Shown: positions 1 through 9,288, numbered from the stretch's first letter. The stretch is DNA of 9,950 nt from JBJTIF01 sp046094825 (GCA_046094825.1 JBJTIF010000106.1:1-9950), one strand, 5' to 3'. Program-made: numbers and translations. Notes: generated by a model from the sequence alone, not told the origin.

Positions 1-144
1 CTGTAGGCCTTCGACGGCAGCGCCTCGCCGACCGCCAACGCGGCGGCGTGGGCGAACCGCTTCGAGGGCCCGGGGACGACCGTGTCGAACGTGTACTGCG
101 GGAACGGCAGCACGTTCGGGAGCGGCGGGCGATGCGCCGGCGCC
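1..144 (-). pseudogene. Inverted DnaA-like fragment (left arm of the repeat)
   Basis: Read on the minus strand from 143 down to 1, this stretch has no stop and encodes a peptide matching the start of the DnaA AAA+ domain, including LPFPQYTFDT and RFAHAAALAV. Compared with the right-arm copy it has F to V after YTFDT, N to K in GPSNRF, M to L, A to G, K to L, and loses the Asn of KAYN at the edge. The F and both Asn positions are among the best conserved of this part of DnaA, so the copy looks decayed or error-laden rather than a working second DnaA. There is no ATG, GTG or TTG in its frame for at least 100 bases upstream on the minus strand. It runs off the left edge, so its extent is unknown. 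An assembly artefact is an equal alternative. Confidence 0.6.
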
Positions 145-324
145 GGTGGACCTCGGCGCGTCGGAGCCGTCCGCGGACGTGGCGCCGGCGCATCGCCCGC
201 CCCTCCCGAACGTCCTGCCGTTCCCGCAGTACACGTTCGACACGTTCGTCCCCGGGCCCTCGAACCGGTTCGCCCACGCAGCCGCGATGGCGGTCGCCGA
301 GGCGAAGCCCTCGAAGGCCTACAA
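1..324. repeat. Long imperfect inverted repeat covering the start of the dnaA reading frame
   Basis: Bases 1-144 align without gaps to the reverse complement of 181-324 (position p pairs with 325-p). I count 11 mismatches in 144 pairs, about 92% identity. The inner 14 bases (131-144, GATGCGCCGGCGCC) pair perfectly with 181-194, and the hinge is 145-180. Mismatches fall at right-arm positions 202, 214, 245, 265, 280, 287, 297, 305, 306, 310 and 324, so they become denser toward the outer end; ten of eleven are transversions. The right arm is genuine dnaA coding sequence. The repeat may continue left of the window. It may be a real inverted duplication or a fold-back chimera from library preparation or assembly; the sequence alone cannot decide. 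Confidence 0.93.
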
Positions 325-1243
325 CCCGCTGTTCATCTACGGCGGCGTGGGCCTCGGGAAGACCCACCTCCTCGTCGCGATCGGCCACCACATGCATCGC
401 CTTGCGCCGCACCTGCGGACGAAGTACGTGACGGCCGAGGACTTCACGCGTGAGTTCATCGCGGCGGTCCGCGAGCGCGCCGGCTACCAGTTCGCCGCCC
501 GCTACCGGGACGTGGACGTCCTCCTCGTCGACGACATCCAGTTCCTCGCGACCCGCGAGGAGACGCTGAACGAGTTCTTCCACACGTTCAACGCCCTCCA
601 CGAGAAGCAGCGGCAGATCGTCATCGCCTCCGACCGACCGCCCCAGGAGCTCGGGATGGACGAGCGGATCCAGAGCCGGTTCCGGCTCGGGCTCTGCGTC
701 GACATCCAACCGCCGGACATCGAGACGCGGATCTCGATCCTCCAGCTGAAGGCGCAGCGCGAGCAGGTCGTCGTCCCCGACGACGTCGTCGAGTACGTCG
801 CCTCGAAGTTCGACCAGAACATCCGGGAGCTCGAGGGGGCCCTCGTCCGGGTCGTCGCGTGGAGCGACCTCACCGGCCAGCCGATGAGCCTCGAGCTCGC
901 CGAGCACGCCCTCGAGGACCTCCTGCCGCAGGCGGTGACGGAGATCCCCGCGACGCTCATCCTCGAGGAGGCCTCGCGGTACTTCGAGGTCCCGATCGCC
1001 GAGATCGTCGGCAAGAGCCGCTCCCGCCCGATCGCGACCGCGCGCCACGTCGCGATGTACCTCGTCCGCGAGAACACCGGGCTCTCGCTCATCAAGATCG
1101 GGGAGCTGTTCGACCGGGACCACTCGACGGCGCTCCACGGCATCAACAAGATCGACGCGTCGATCCGGGAGCGCGAGCCGATCTACCGGCAGGTCCAGGA
1201 CCTCTCCCGGATCATCCGGGAGCGGGCCCGCGGCGGCGTCTGA
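146..1243 (+). CDS. dnaA: Chromosomal replication initiator protein DnaA, N-terminus missing or scrambled
   Basis: DnaA binds DnaA boxes at oriC as an ATP-bound filament, melts the origin and recruits helicase loading. Counting from the GTG at 146 (365 residues), the AAA+ domain has Walker A GGVGLGKT (66-73), Walker B LLVDD (D129, D130), sensor 1 IVIASDRPP, the RIQSRF arginine-finger region and the sensor 2 motif NIRELEGAL. Domain IV follows from about residue 270, with GKSRSRPIATARH and the DnaA-box signature RDHSTALH (D325-H331). A full DnaA usually has a domain I of about 80 residues and a linker before YTFDTFV; here only about 25 residues precede it. The frame stays open to base 2, but that part is antisense dnaA sequence from the inverted repeat. 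GTG 146 has no good ribosome binding site, so it is only the first start in frame and the real gene probably begins elsewhere. Identity is certain; the 5' end is not. Confidence 0.93.
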   Translation: MDLGASEPSADVAPAHRPPLPNVLPFPQYTFDTFVPGPSNRFAHAAAMAVAEAKPSKAYNPLFIYGGVGLGKTHLLVAIGHHMHRLAPHLRTKYVTAEDFTREFIAAVRERAGYQFAARYRDVDVLLVDDIQFLATREETLNEFFHTFNALHEKQRQIVIASDRPPQELGMDERIQSRFRLGLCVDIQPPDIETRISILQLKAQREQVVVPDDVVEYVASKFDQNIRELEGALVRVVAWSDLTGQPMSLELAEHALEDLLPQAVTEIPATLILEEASRYFEVPIAEIVGKSRSRPIATARHVAMYLVRENTGLSLIKIGELFDRDHSTALHGINKIDASIREREPIYRQVQDLSRIIRERARGGV

Positions 1244-1451
1244 GACCTGTGGGAAAGGGTGTGGGGATCGGAGGGGGAACCCGGGGTGACCGCCGGAACG
1301 CCAGGTTCTCCGGGGGGTTTCCCACCACCGATCCACATGTCGGACAGGACCGCTACGCTCGGCGGACAGGGGGGTTGTGCACTTTTCCCCAGCCCCTACC
1401 ACCACCGAGAGAGAGATCAACGAACCGTAGGAGCAGGCAGGGGGTGGACAG
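1244..1451. other. dnaA-dnaN intergenic region, candidate oriC with degenerate DnaA boxes
   Basis: In many Actinomycetota the origin lies between dnaA and dnaN. This 208-base gap has several near-matches to the DnaA box TTATCCACA or its high-GC form TTGTCCACA: TGTGGGAAA at 1248-1256 (7/9 on the minus strand), CGATCCACA at 1329-1337 (7/9), TTTTCCCCA at 1383-1391 (7/9), GGTGGACAG at 1443-1451 (minus strand, 7/9 to the high-GC form), and weaker ones at 1260-1268, 1318-1326 and 1375-1383. GGACAGG occurs three times (1342-1348, 1364-1370, 1446-1452), the first two 22 bases apart. None is a perfect box and no AT-rich unwinding tract is visible, so the origin call rests mostly on position. The dnaN promoter must also lie here or upstream; I see no convincing -35/-10 pair. 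Confidence 0.45.
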
Positions 1452-2552
1452 GTGAAGTTCCGCTGTGATCGCGACGTGTTGTCCGAGGCGCTCCAGACCG
1501 TCCAGCGCGGTGTCTCGACCCGGCCGGGGATCCCGGCCCTGACGGGCGTGCACATGGAGGTCGGCGCGGGCTCGCTCACGCTCACGACCACCGACCTCGA
1601 GGTCTCCGCCCGCCTCACCGTGGACGTCGACGGGCAGGAGGCCGGGGTCGCCCTCGTCCCGGCCCGGCTCCTCGCGGACACCGTGAAGAGCCTGTCCGAC
1701 GCGCCCGTCGAGTTCGAGGCCGACGCCGGGCAGGCGCGGATCCGCTGCGCCGCGTACGAGGGCTCGCTCCGGCTCCTGCCGGCCGAGGACTTCCCCGCGC
1801 TCCAGGCGCCGAGCGGCACCCGGATCACCGTCGACGCGCCGGCGGTCGCCGAGGCCGTCGGGCAGGTCGCCCGCGCGTCGTCGCGCGACGAGGCGCGACC
1901 GGTCCTCACCGGCGTGCTCCTCGAGGTGAGCCGCGAGGGTCTCACCCTCGTCGCGACCGACTCGTACCGGCTCGCGGTCCGCGAGCTCATCGCGACATCG
2001 GCGACCGAGGCGAAGGCGATCGTCCCCGAGCGCGCGCTCTCTGAGGTCGGCCGCGCGGCGCAGTCGATCGACAAGGGCGCGATGGAGCTCACGATCGACG
2101 AGAGCCAGGTCACGTTCACCGTCGGTGGCTTCGTCCTCACGTCGCGGCTCATCGAGGGTGAGTTCCCGAACTACCGCGCGCTCCTGCCGGACGCGTACGA
2201 CAGCCGGCTCACCGCGTCGCGCCAGCAGCTCATCGACGCGGTGAAGCGCGTCGGGCTCCTCGCGCGCGACAACACCCCGGTGCGCCTCGAGTTCAACCAG
2301 CTCGGCGTGAAGCTCTCGTCGTCGTCACCCGACGTCGGACAGGCCGTCGAGGCCGTCCAGGGTCAGTACGAGGGCGAAGACCTGAGCGCCGCGTTCAACG
2401 CGCACTACCTCACCGACGGCCTCGCGGCCGCGACGGGTGAGAACGTGCGCCTCGAGGTCCGCGACGGGTTGAAGCCGGGGATCGTCCGCGGCGACGGCGA
2501 CGACTTCACGTACCTCGTGATGCCGGTCCGCCTGCCCGCGCCGGTCGCCTGA
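1452..2552 (+). CDS. dnaN: DNA polymerase III beta subunit (sliding clamp)
   Basis: The beta clamp is a ring-shaped dimer that encircles DNA and tethers the replicative polymerase; it also docks ligase, MutS and translesion polymerases. The 366 residues match the usual family length and three-domain build (roughly 1-120, 121-245, 246-366). It starts with MKFRCDRDVLSEALQTVQR, has the typical RPVLTGVLLE and ATDSYRLAVRE segments at the start of the second domain, LIEGEFPNYRALLP before the third, and ends near YLVMPVRL, the C-terminal strand that helps form the partner-binding pocket. The start is GTG at 1452, preceded by the purine-rich AGGGGGTGG at 1439-1447. It lies 208 bases after dnaA and 13 bases before recF, which suggests transcription with recF and dciA. 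The frame is intact. Confidence 0.97.
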   Translation: MKFRCDRDVLSEALQTVQRGVSTRPGIPALTGVHMEVGAGSLTLTTTDLEVSARLTVDVDGQEAGVALVPARLLADTVKSLSDAPVEFEADAGQARIRCAAYEGSLRLLPAEDFPALQAPSGTRITVDAPAVAEAVGQVARASSRDEARPVLTGVLLEVSREGLTLVATDSYRLAVRELIATSATEAKAIVPERALSEVGRAAQSIDKGAMELTIDESQVTFTVGGFVLTSRLIEGEFPNYRALLPDAYDSRLTASRQQLIDAVKRVGLLARDNTPVRLEFNQLGVKLSSSSPDVGQAVEAVQGQYEGEDLSAAFNAHYLTDGLAAATGENVRLEVRDGLKPGIVRGDGDDFTYLVMPVRLPAPVA

Positions 2553-2565
2553 CGGCGTCCGGCGC

Positions 2566-3655
2566 GTGCGCGTCTCCTGGGCCGAGTTCCGGGATTTCCG
2601 CAACCACGCCCTGACGCGCGTCGAGGATCTCCCGACCGGGCTCATCGTCGCCGTCGGGCCGAACGGCGAGGGCAAGACGAACCTCCTCGAGGGGATCGCC
2701 TTCCTGTTCCTCCTCGCCTCCCCGCGCACGTCGGCGTCGCTCCCGCTCGTCCGCGAGGGCGCCGCAGCGGCGTACGCGCGCGGCGAGATCGAGACGCGCG
2801 ACGGCCGCGTGCTCGTCGAGGTCGAGATCCCCGGGCAGGGCGCGAACCGCGTCCAGGTGAACCGCACGCCGGTGCGCCGCCGCCGGGATCTGCTCCAGAA
2901 GGTCCGCGCGGTGTTCTTCGGACCCGACGACCTCGACGTCGTCCGCGGCGACGCGGGGGAGCGGCGGCGCTTCCTCGACGAGGCGCTCACCGCACTCTGG
3001 CCCGCGAAGGCCTCGCTCATCACCGCGTACGACCGTGTCGTCCGACAGCGGAACCGCCTCCTGAAGGACCACGAGGGGCGCGGCGCGCCGGCGGGGCTCG
3101 ACGTCTGGGACGACGAGCTCGTCGAGGCCGGCGCGGCGCTCACGCGCCAACGCGCGGAGACGATCGAGCGGATCCGCACCGCGACCGAGGAGGAGTACGA
3201 GGCGCTCGCGGCGTACGGCCTCGCCGTCGACTACGCCCCGAACGTCGTGGCGGCGGCGGACGATCTCGTCGGCGCCTTCCGCGCGCGGCTCGCCGAACGC
3301 CGCGCCGACGAGCTCGTCCGCCGCACGACGCTCGTCGGTCCGCACCGCGACGACGTCGCCCTCGCGGTGCGCGACCTCGGCGTCCGATCGTTCGCCTCCC
3401 ACGGCGAGGCGTGGGCCGCCGCGCTCTGCCTGCGGCTCGGGCTCGCGAGCGCCGTCGCCGCCGAGGTCGGCGAACCGCCGGTGCTCCTGCTCGACGACCC
3501 GTTCTCCGCGCTCGATCCCGCGCGCCAGCGCCGCATCTCCGCGCGGCGGCCAGGTCTTCGTCTCCGTCGCCGACGAGGCGTCGGTGCCCGCGGAGTCCGC
3601 GCTCGTGTGGCGGATCCGCGGCGGCACGATCGACCCGACGGCGGGGGCCGCCTGA
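2566..3655 (+). CDS. recF: DNA repair and replication protein RecF, frameshifted near base 3545
   Basis: RecF is an SMC-like ATPase that works with RecO and RecR to load RecA at gaps and protects stalled forks. From GTG 2566 the frame shows Walker A GPNGEGKT (31-38), VFFGPDDLDVVRGD, TLVGPHRDD, the ABC signature SHGE (278-281) and Walker B LLLDD (307-311). After LDPARQRRISAR the reading frame breaks: the expected C-terminus, GGQVFVSVADEASVP and then VWRIRGGTIDPTAGAA, is found in the +1 frame and stops at TGA 3653-3655. The switch lies between about 3541 and 3547 in GCGCGGCGGCC. The loop between LD and QV also looks about three residues short compared with relatives as I remember them, so a deletion of about 10-11 bases in a GC-rich repeat fits better than a single insertion. 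A sequencing or assembly error or a true mutation could explain it; no slippery heptamer suggests programmed shifting. If ignored, the first frame runs on into dciA and makes a false 484-residue fusion. Confidence 0.9.
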
Positions 3656-4020
3656 TGCCGCGGAGCAAGGGATGGCGCGACCGGCGCGACGAACGCACCG
3701 TCGACGAGTCGAGCATCGGCGCCGTCCTCGACCGACTGCTCCGCCGACCGGAGTTCGCGCGCGGCCACGCGATCGGGATCCTCCTCGAGGCCTGGCCCGA
3801 CATCGTCGGCGCGCGCGTCGCCGCCGAGTCCGCCCCGCTCAGCCTCGACGGGGGCGTCCTCGTCGTCGCGGTGACCTCCGGGACGTGGGGCGCGCAGGCC
3901 CGGTTCCTCGTCGAGGAGATCCGTTCGCGGGCCAACCGGACCCTCGGTCGGGACATCGTCTCGGTCGTGCAGATCACCGTCCGTCCGGAGGCCGTGAAAC
4001 CGTTGCGCCGCAACGGCTGA
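3655..4020 (+). CDS. dciA: DUF721 / DciA-family protein (probable replicative helicase loader or regulator)
   Basis: DciA-family proteins (DUF721) interact with the DnaB helicase and are the ancestral bacterial helicase-loading factor in genomes without DnaC or DnaI. This 121-residue product starts at ATG 3655, whose A is the last base of the recF stop (TGATG), so translation is probably coupled to recF. An Arg/Lys-rich start is followed by the domain: an SSIGAVLDRLLRRPEF helix, LLEAWPDIVG with the conserved Trp, then LDGGVLVVAVTSGTWGAQARF, EIRSRANRTLG and VVQITVRPE. Its place between recF and gyrB is the usual actinobacterial one (the Rv0004 position in Mycobacterium). Because recF is frameshifted, the same frame is open through both genes, but the coupling ATG and the family boundary support a separate gene. 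Confidence 0.86.
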   Translation: MPRSKGWRDRRDERTVDESSIGAVLDRLLRRPEFARGHAIGILLEAWPDIVGARVAAESAPLSLDGGVLVVAVTSGTWGAQARFLVEEIRSRANRTLGRDIVSVVQITVRPEAVKPLRRNG

Positions 4021-4043
4021 CGGCCCCCTCCGCATCCCCTCCC

Positions 4044-4074
4044 CGTGCGTGGGGATTGGTAGAATCCACGCACG
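4044..4074 (+). promoter_or_regulatory. Extended -10 promoter of gyrB inside a palindrome
   Basis: TGGTAGAAT at 4057-4065 is a TGn extended -10 (TAGAAT is 5/6 to TATAAT), with no convincing -35 17 bases upstream, as is common for extended -10 promoters. Transcription would start near 4072 and leave a leader of about 75 bases before the gyrB start. The -10 sits between two arms of an inverted repeat: CGTGCGTGG at 4044-4052 then, after GG, ATT at 4055-4057, pairing with AATCCACGCACG at 4063-4074, with a five-base loop. This could be a repressor operator or a supercoiling-sensitive cruciform. It could also be a terminator hairpin for the dnaN-recF-dciA unit, but no T tract follows. Confidence 0.55.
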
Positions 4075-4136
4075 TTCCGCGCCACTCCGCGGCCACCGCC
4101 GTGGCGGCTCCGGCGCCGCGACGCAGGCGATCGACC

Positions 4137-4143
4137 GGGGAGG
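4137..4143 (+). promoter_or_regulatory. Ribosome binding site that sets the gyrB start
   Basis: GGGGAGG ends four bases before TTG 4148. It is the only strong Shine-Dalgarno match in the gyrB leader, and the first in-frame GTG (4049) lies upstream of the -10 element, so it would not be in the transcript from that promoter. Confidence 0.75.
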
Positions 4144-4147
4144 ACCT

Positions 4148-6164
4148 TTGGCGACGACGAAGAAGGTGACGCGGGCGGCTTCGGCCCCGAAGAAGGCCGC
4201 GAAGCCGGCGAAGCCCGCCGCGAAGGCCCCCGCGAAACCCGCCGCGAAGAGGCCTGCGAAGGGCGCCTACACCTCCGAGAACATCACCGTCCTCGAGGGC
4301 ATCCAGCACGTCCGCCTGCGCCCCGGGATGTACATCGGGACGACGAGCTCGCGCGGTCTCCACCACCTCGTGTACGAGGTCGTCGACAACTCCGTCGACG
4401 AGGCGATGGCCGGACGCTGCGACCGGATCGTCGTCACGCTCCACAAGGACGGCTCGTGCAGCGTCGCCGACAACGGCGCCGGTATCCCCGTCGCACCGAT
4501 CCCGAAGGCGAAGGACCGCCGCCCCGCCGTCACCGTCGTCCTCACGACGCTGAACGCCGGCGGGAAGTTCGGCGGCGGCGGCTACGCGATCTCCGGCGGC
4601 CTCCACGGTGTCGGTGTCTCGGTCGTGAACGCGCTCTCCGAGAAGATGACCGCCGAGATCGAGCGCGACGGCGCGACGTGGTCGCAGACGTTCGTCCGCG
4701 GCAAGGAGACCGGCAAGCTCGCGAAGGGCAAGGCGAGCCGCCGCACGGGCACGACGATCCGGTTCTGGCCCGACCCCGAGATCTTCGAGGAGACGACGTT
4801 CCGCCGTGAGGTCCTCGCCGAGCGCCTCCAGGAACTCGCGTTCCTCACCCGCGGCCTCGAGATCGTCCTCGCCGACGAGCGCGACGGCGCGAGCGACACG
4901 TACAAGGCGACCGGCGGCCTCGCCGACTTCGTGAAGTACCTCCAGGCGGGCAAGGACATCCTCCACGCGAAGGTCATCCACTTCGAGTCGAAGGAGAAGG
5001 ACGGCTCGGCGGAGTGCGAGATCGCGATCCAGTGGAACACCGCCTACGCTGAATCCACGCACTCCTTCGCGAACACGATCAACACGACCGAGGGCGGGAT
5101 GCACGAGGAGGGGCTCCGCAAGGCCATCACGAACGTCCTGAACCGCTACGCGCGGCAGAAGGGGCTCCTGAAGGAGAAGGAGGAGAACCTCACCGGCGAG
5201 GACGTCCGCGAGGGGTTCGTCGGCATCGTCTCCGTGAAGCTCAAGGACCCGCAGTTCGAGGGGCAGACGAAGACGAAGCTCGGCAACGCCTCGATCCGCT
5301 CGCTCGTCGAGACGACCGTGAACCAGCACCTCGCGACCTGGCTCGAGGAGCACCCCGGCGACGCGAAGCGCATCGTCGCGAAGGGGGAGGCGGCAGCGAA
5401 GGCGCGGCTCGCCGCGAAGCAGGCGCGCGACCTGACGCGCCGGAAGTCCTTCCTCGACTCGGGCTCGCTGCCCGGCAAGCTCGCGGACTGCCAGTCGACC
5501 GACCCCGGCACCGCTGAGATCTTCGTCGTCGAGGGCGACAGCGCGGGCGGGAGCGCGAAGCAGGCCCGCGACCGCGCGACGCAGGCGATCCTGCCGATCC
5601 GCGGCAAGATCCTGAACGTCGAGAAGGCGCGCCTCCACAAGGTCCTCGAGAACCAGGAGGTCCAGGCGCTCATCACCGCGATCGGCACCGGCATCGCCGA
5701 CGACTTCGACCTCACGAAGGCGCGCTACCACAAGATCGTGCTCATGGCCGACGCCGACGTCGACGGCGCGCACATCCGGACGCTCCTGCTCACGTTCTTC
5801 TTCCGGAACATGCGCGAGCTCATCAACGCGGGCTACGTCTACATCGCGCAGCCGCCGCTCTACCTCGTCCAGCACGAGCGCCAACCGCACTACTTCTACA
5901 GCGAGCGCGAGTGGGACACGTTCCGCAAGCAGGTCGCGAAGGACGGCAAGAAGCTCGACACCCCGCAACGGTTCAAGGGACTCGGCGAGATGGACGCCGA
6001 TCAGCTCTGGGAGACGACGATGAACCCCGACACGCGGGTGCTCCTCCAGGTGACGATGGAGGACGCCGCGACCGCCGACCGCCTCTTCACCGTCCTCATG
6101 GGCGAGGACGTCGCGGCGCGGAAGGACTTCATCGAGTCGAACGCGAAGCTGGTGCAGAACCTCG

Positions 6165-6172
<8 letters not shown>
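4148..6172 (+). CDS. gyrB: DNA gyrase subunit B
   Basis: GyrB supplies the ATPase and TOPRIM domains of gyrase, which introduces negative supercoils ahead of replication and transcription. From TTG 4148 it has 674 residues. A Lys/Ala/Pro-rich tail fills residues 2-38; the GHKL ATPase follows, starting near YTSENITVLEG, with E77 and N81 in EVVDNSVDEA, DNGAG (108-112) and GGLHGVGVSVVNALS (from 150). The transducer lysine is in QTKTKLGN (K375). TOPRIM has EGDSAGGS (E462) and DADVDGAH (D535, D537, D539), which bind the catalytic metal. The tail has QRFKGLGEMDADQLWETTM and ends NLDV. The TTG start has a strong ribosome binding site. The gene overlaps gyrA by 8 bases, so the subunits are co-translated. 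A ParE identity is unlikely given the gyrA partner and the origin context. Confidence 0.97.
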
Positions 6173-8684
<2,512 letters not shown>

Positions 8685-8721
8685 GGTTCGGTCCGGCCCG
8701 CTGGGGGAAGGAAGGGCGCCG

Positions 8722-9126
8722 ATGCTCCGGGAACCGACCGACGATCGCCCGTCCCGCGCGCGGCAGCGTCCCGCGCGCGTCGTGCTCCGGAAGATCCAGC
8801 CGTGGACGGTGTTCCGGTTCTCGATCCTCTTCTACTTCGCGATCATGATCGTGCTCCTCGTCGCGGGCACGGTCCTGTACTTCCTCCTCAGCCTCGTCGG
8901 GATCCTCGAGTCGGTGACGAACCTCATCCGCGACCTCTTCGCCGACCAGGGGTTCTCGATCTCGGGTCTCGCGCTCTTCATCCGCGCGCTCGGGATCGGG
9001 ATCGTGTCCGTCGTCGGCTGGTCGGTCGTGAACCTCTTCGTCGCGCTCCTCTACAACGTGATCGCCGACCTCGTCGGCGGCATCGAGATCTCGCTCGGCG
9101 ATCCGTCGGACGGCCCGACCGCCTGA
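8722..9126 (+). CDS. DUF3566 transmembrane protein
   Basis: The 134-residue product has a basic, disordered N-terminus (1-25), the conserved VVLRKIQPWTVFRFS entry to a first membrane segment (about 31-60), a short loop with amphipathic ESVTNLIRDLF, a second membrane segment (about 88-115) and the family-typical ending YNVIADLVGGIEISL. This is the DUF3566 pattern, found almost only in Actinomycetota and commonly encoded right after gyrA (as in mycobacteria). Its function is not established. ATG 8722 is preceded by GGAAGGAAGGG (8706-8716) five bases away. The frame is also open upstream to 8593, inside gyrA, but no ribosome binding site supports that. It lies 37 bases after gyrA and is probably on the same transcript. 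Confidence 0.88.
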   Translation: MLREPTDDRPSRARQRPARVVLRKIQPWTVFRFSILFYFAIMIVLLVAGTVLYFLLSLVGILESVTNLIRDLFADQGFSISGLALFIRALGIGIVSVVGWSVVNLFVALLYNVIADLVGGIEISLGDPSDGPTA

Positions 9127-9142
9127 CGCGCTCGCGGTCGCG

Positions 9143-9178
9143 GGCCTCCGCGCACGCGCGTTGACGGGTCCGGAGGCC
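9143..9178. repeat. 8-bp inverted repeat around the tRNA promoter -35
   Basis: GGCCTCCG (9143-9150) and CGGAGGCC (9171-9178) are perfect reverse complements around a 20-base loop that holds the -35 TTGACG (9161-9166). It could act as a weak Rho-independent-like stop for the gyrA-DUF3566 transcript, though no T run follows, or be chance in GC-rich DNA. Confidence 0.45.
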
Positions 9179-9189
9179 GCCCGTAGCCT
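9161..9189 (+). promoter_or_regulatory. Promoter of tRNA-Ile
   Basis: TTGACG (9161-9166, 5/6 to the -35 consensus) and TAGCCT (9184-9189, fits the actinobacterial TAnnnT -10) are separated by exactly 17 bases. Transcription would begin near 9196, four bases before the mature tRNA. Confidence 0.7.
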
Positions 9190-9199
9190 TCCCACCCTC

Positions 9200-9274
9200 G
9201 GGCCTGTAGCTCAGCTCGGTTAGAGCGCATCCCTGATAAGGATGAGGTCGATGGTTCAAGTCCATCCAGGCCCA
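9200..9274 (+). tRNA. tRNA-Ile (anticodon GAT)
   Basis: A full cloverleaf can be folded. The acceptor stem GGGCCTG (9200-9206) pairs with CAGGCCC (9267-9273) and A9274 is the discriminator. The D-arm is GCTC/GAGC with GGTTA in the loop. The anticodon stem CATCC/GGATG encloses loop CTGATAA, giving anticodon GAT (9235-9237), which reads ATC and ATT. The T-arm is GATGG-TTCAAGT-CCATC. The next bases are CCG, so the 3' CCA is not fully encoded and must be added by the nucleotidyltransferase. A tRNA-Ile near gyrA is common in Actinomycetota (for example ileT of mycobacteria), but the usual tRNA-Ala neighbour is not seen here. Confidence 0.97.
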
Positions 9275-9288
9275 CCGAGGAACCCCCG

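Noticed and set aside
2..145. Upstream extension of the dnaA frame to the window edge
   Set aside because: The frame is open, but most of it (1-130) is the antisense of dnaA from the inverted repeat, so the peptide is not a credible DnaA N-terminus.
1293..1313. Possible terminator hairpin after dnaA
   Set aside because: The arms pair poorly (bulged GGAAC/GTTC-CC) and the following bases are G-rich rather than a T run.
2566..4020. A genuine RecF-DciA fusion protein
   Set aside because: The RecF C-terminus is present in another frame and stops at a TGATG overlap with the dciA start, so the fusion is a product of the frameshift.
4093..4106. Small hairpin GCCAC/GTGGC in the gyrB leader
   Set aside because: Five-base stems with a short loop are expected by chance in such GC-rich DNA; there is no riboswitch or attenuator pattern around it.
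4049..4147. GTG 4049 as the gyrB start
   Set aside because: It lies upstream of the -10 element and within the palindrome, has no ribosome binding site and would add a non-homologous peptide; TTG 4148 has GGGGAGG at good spacing.
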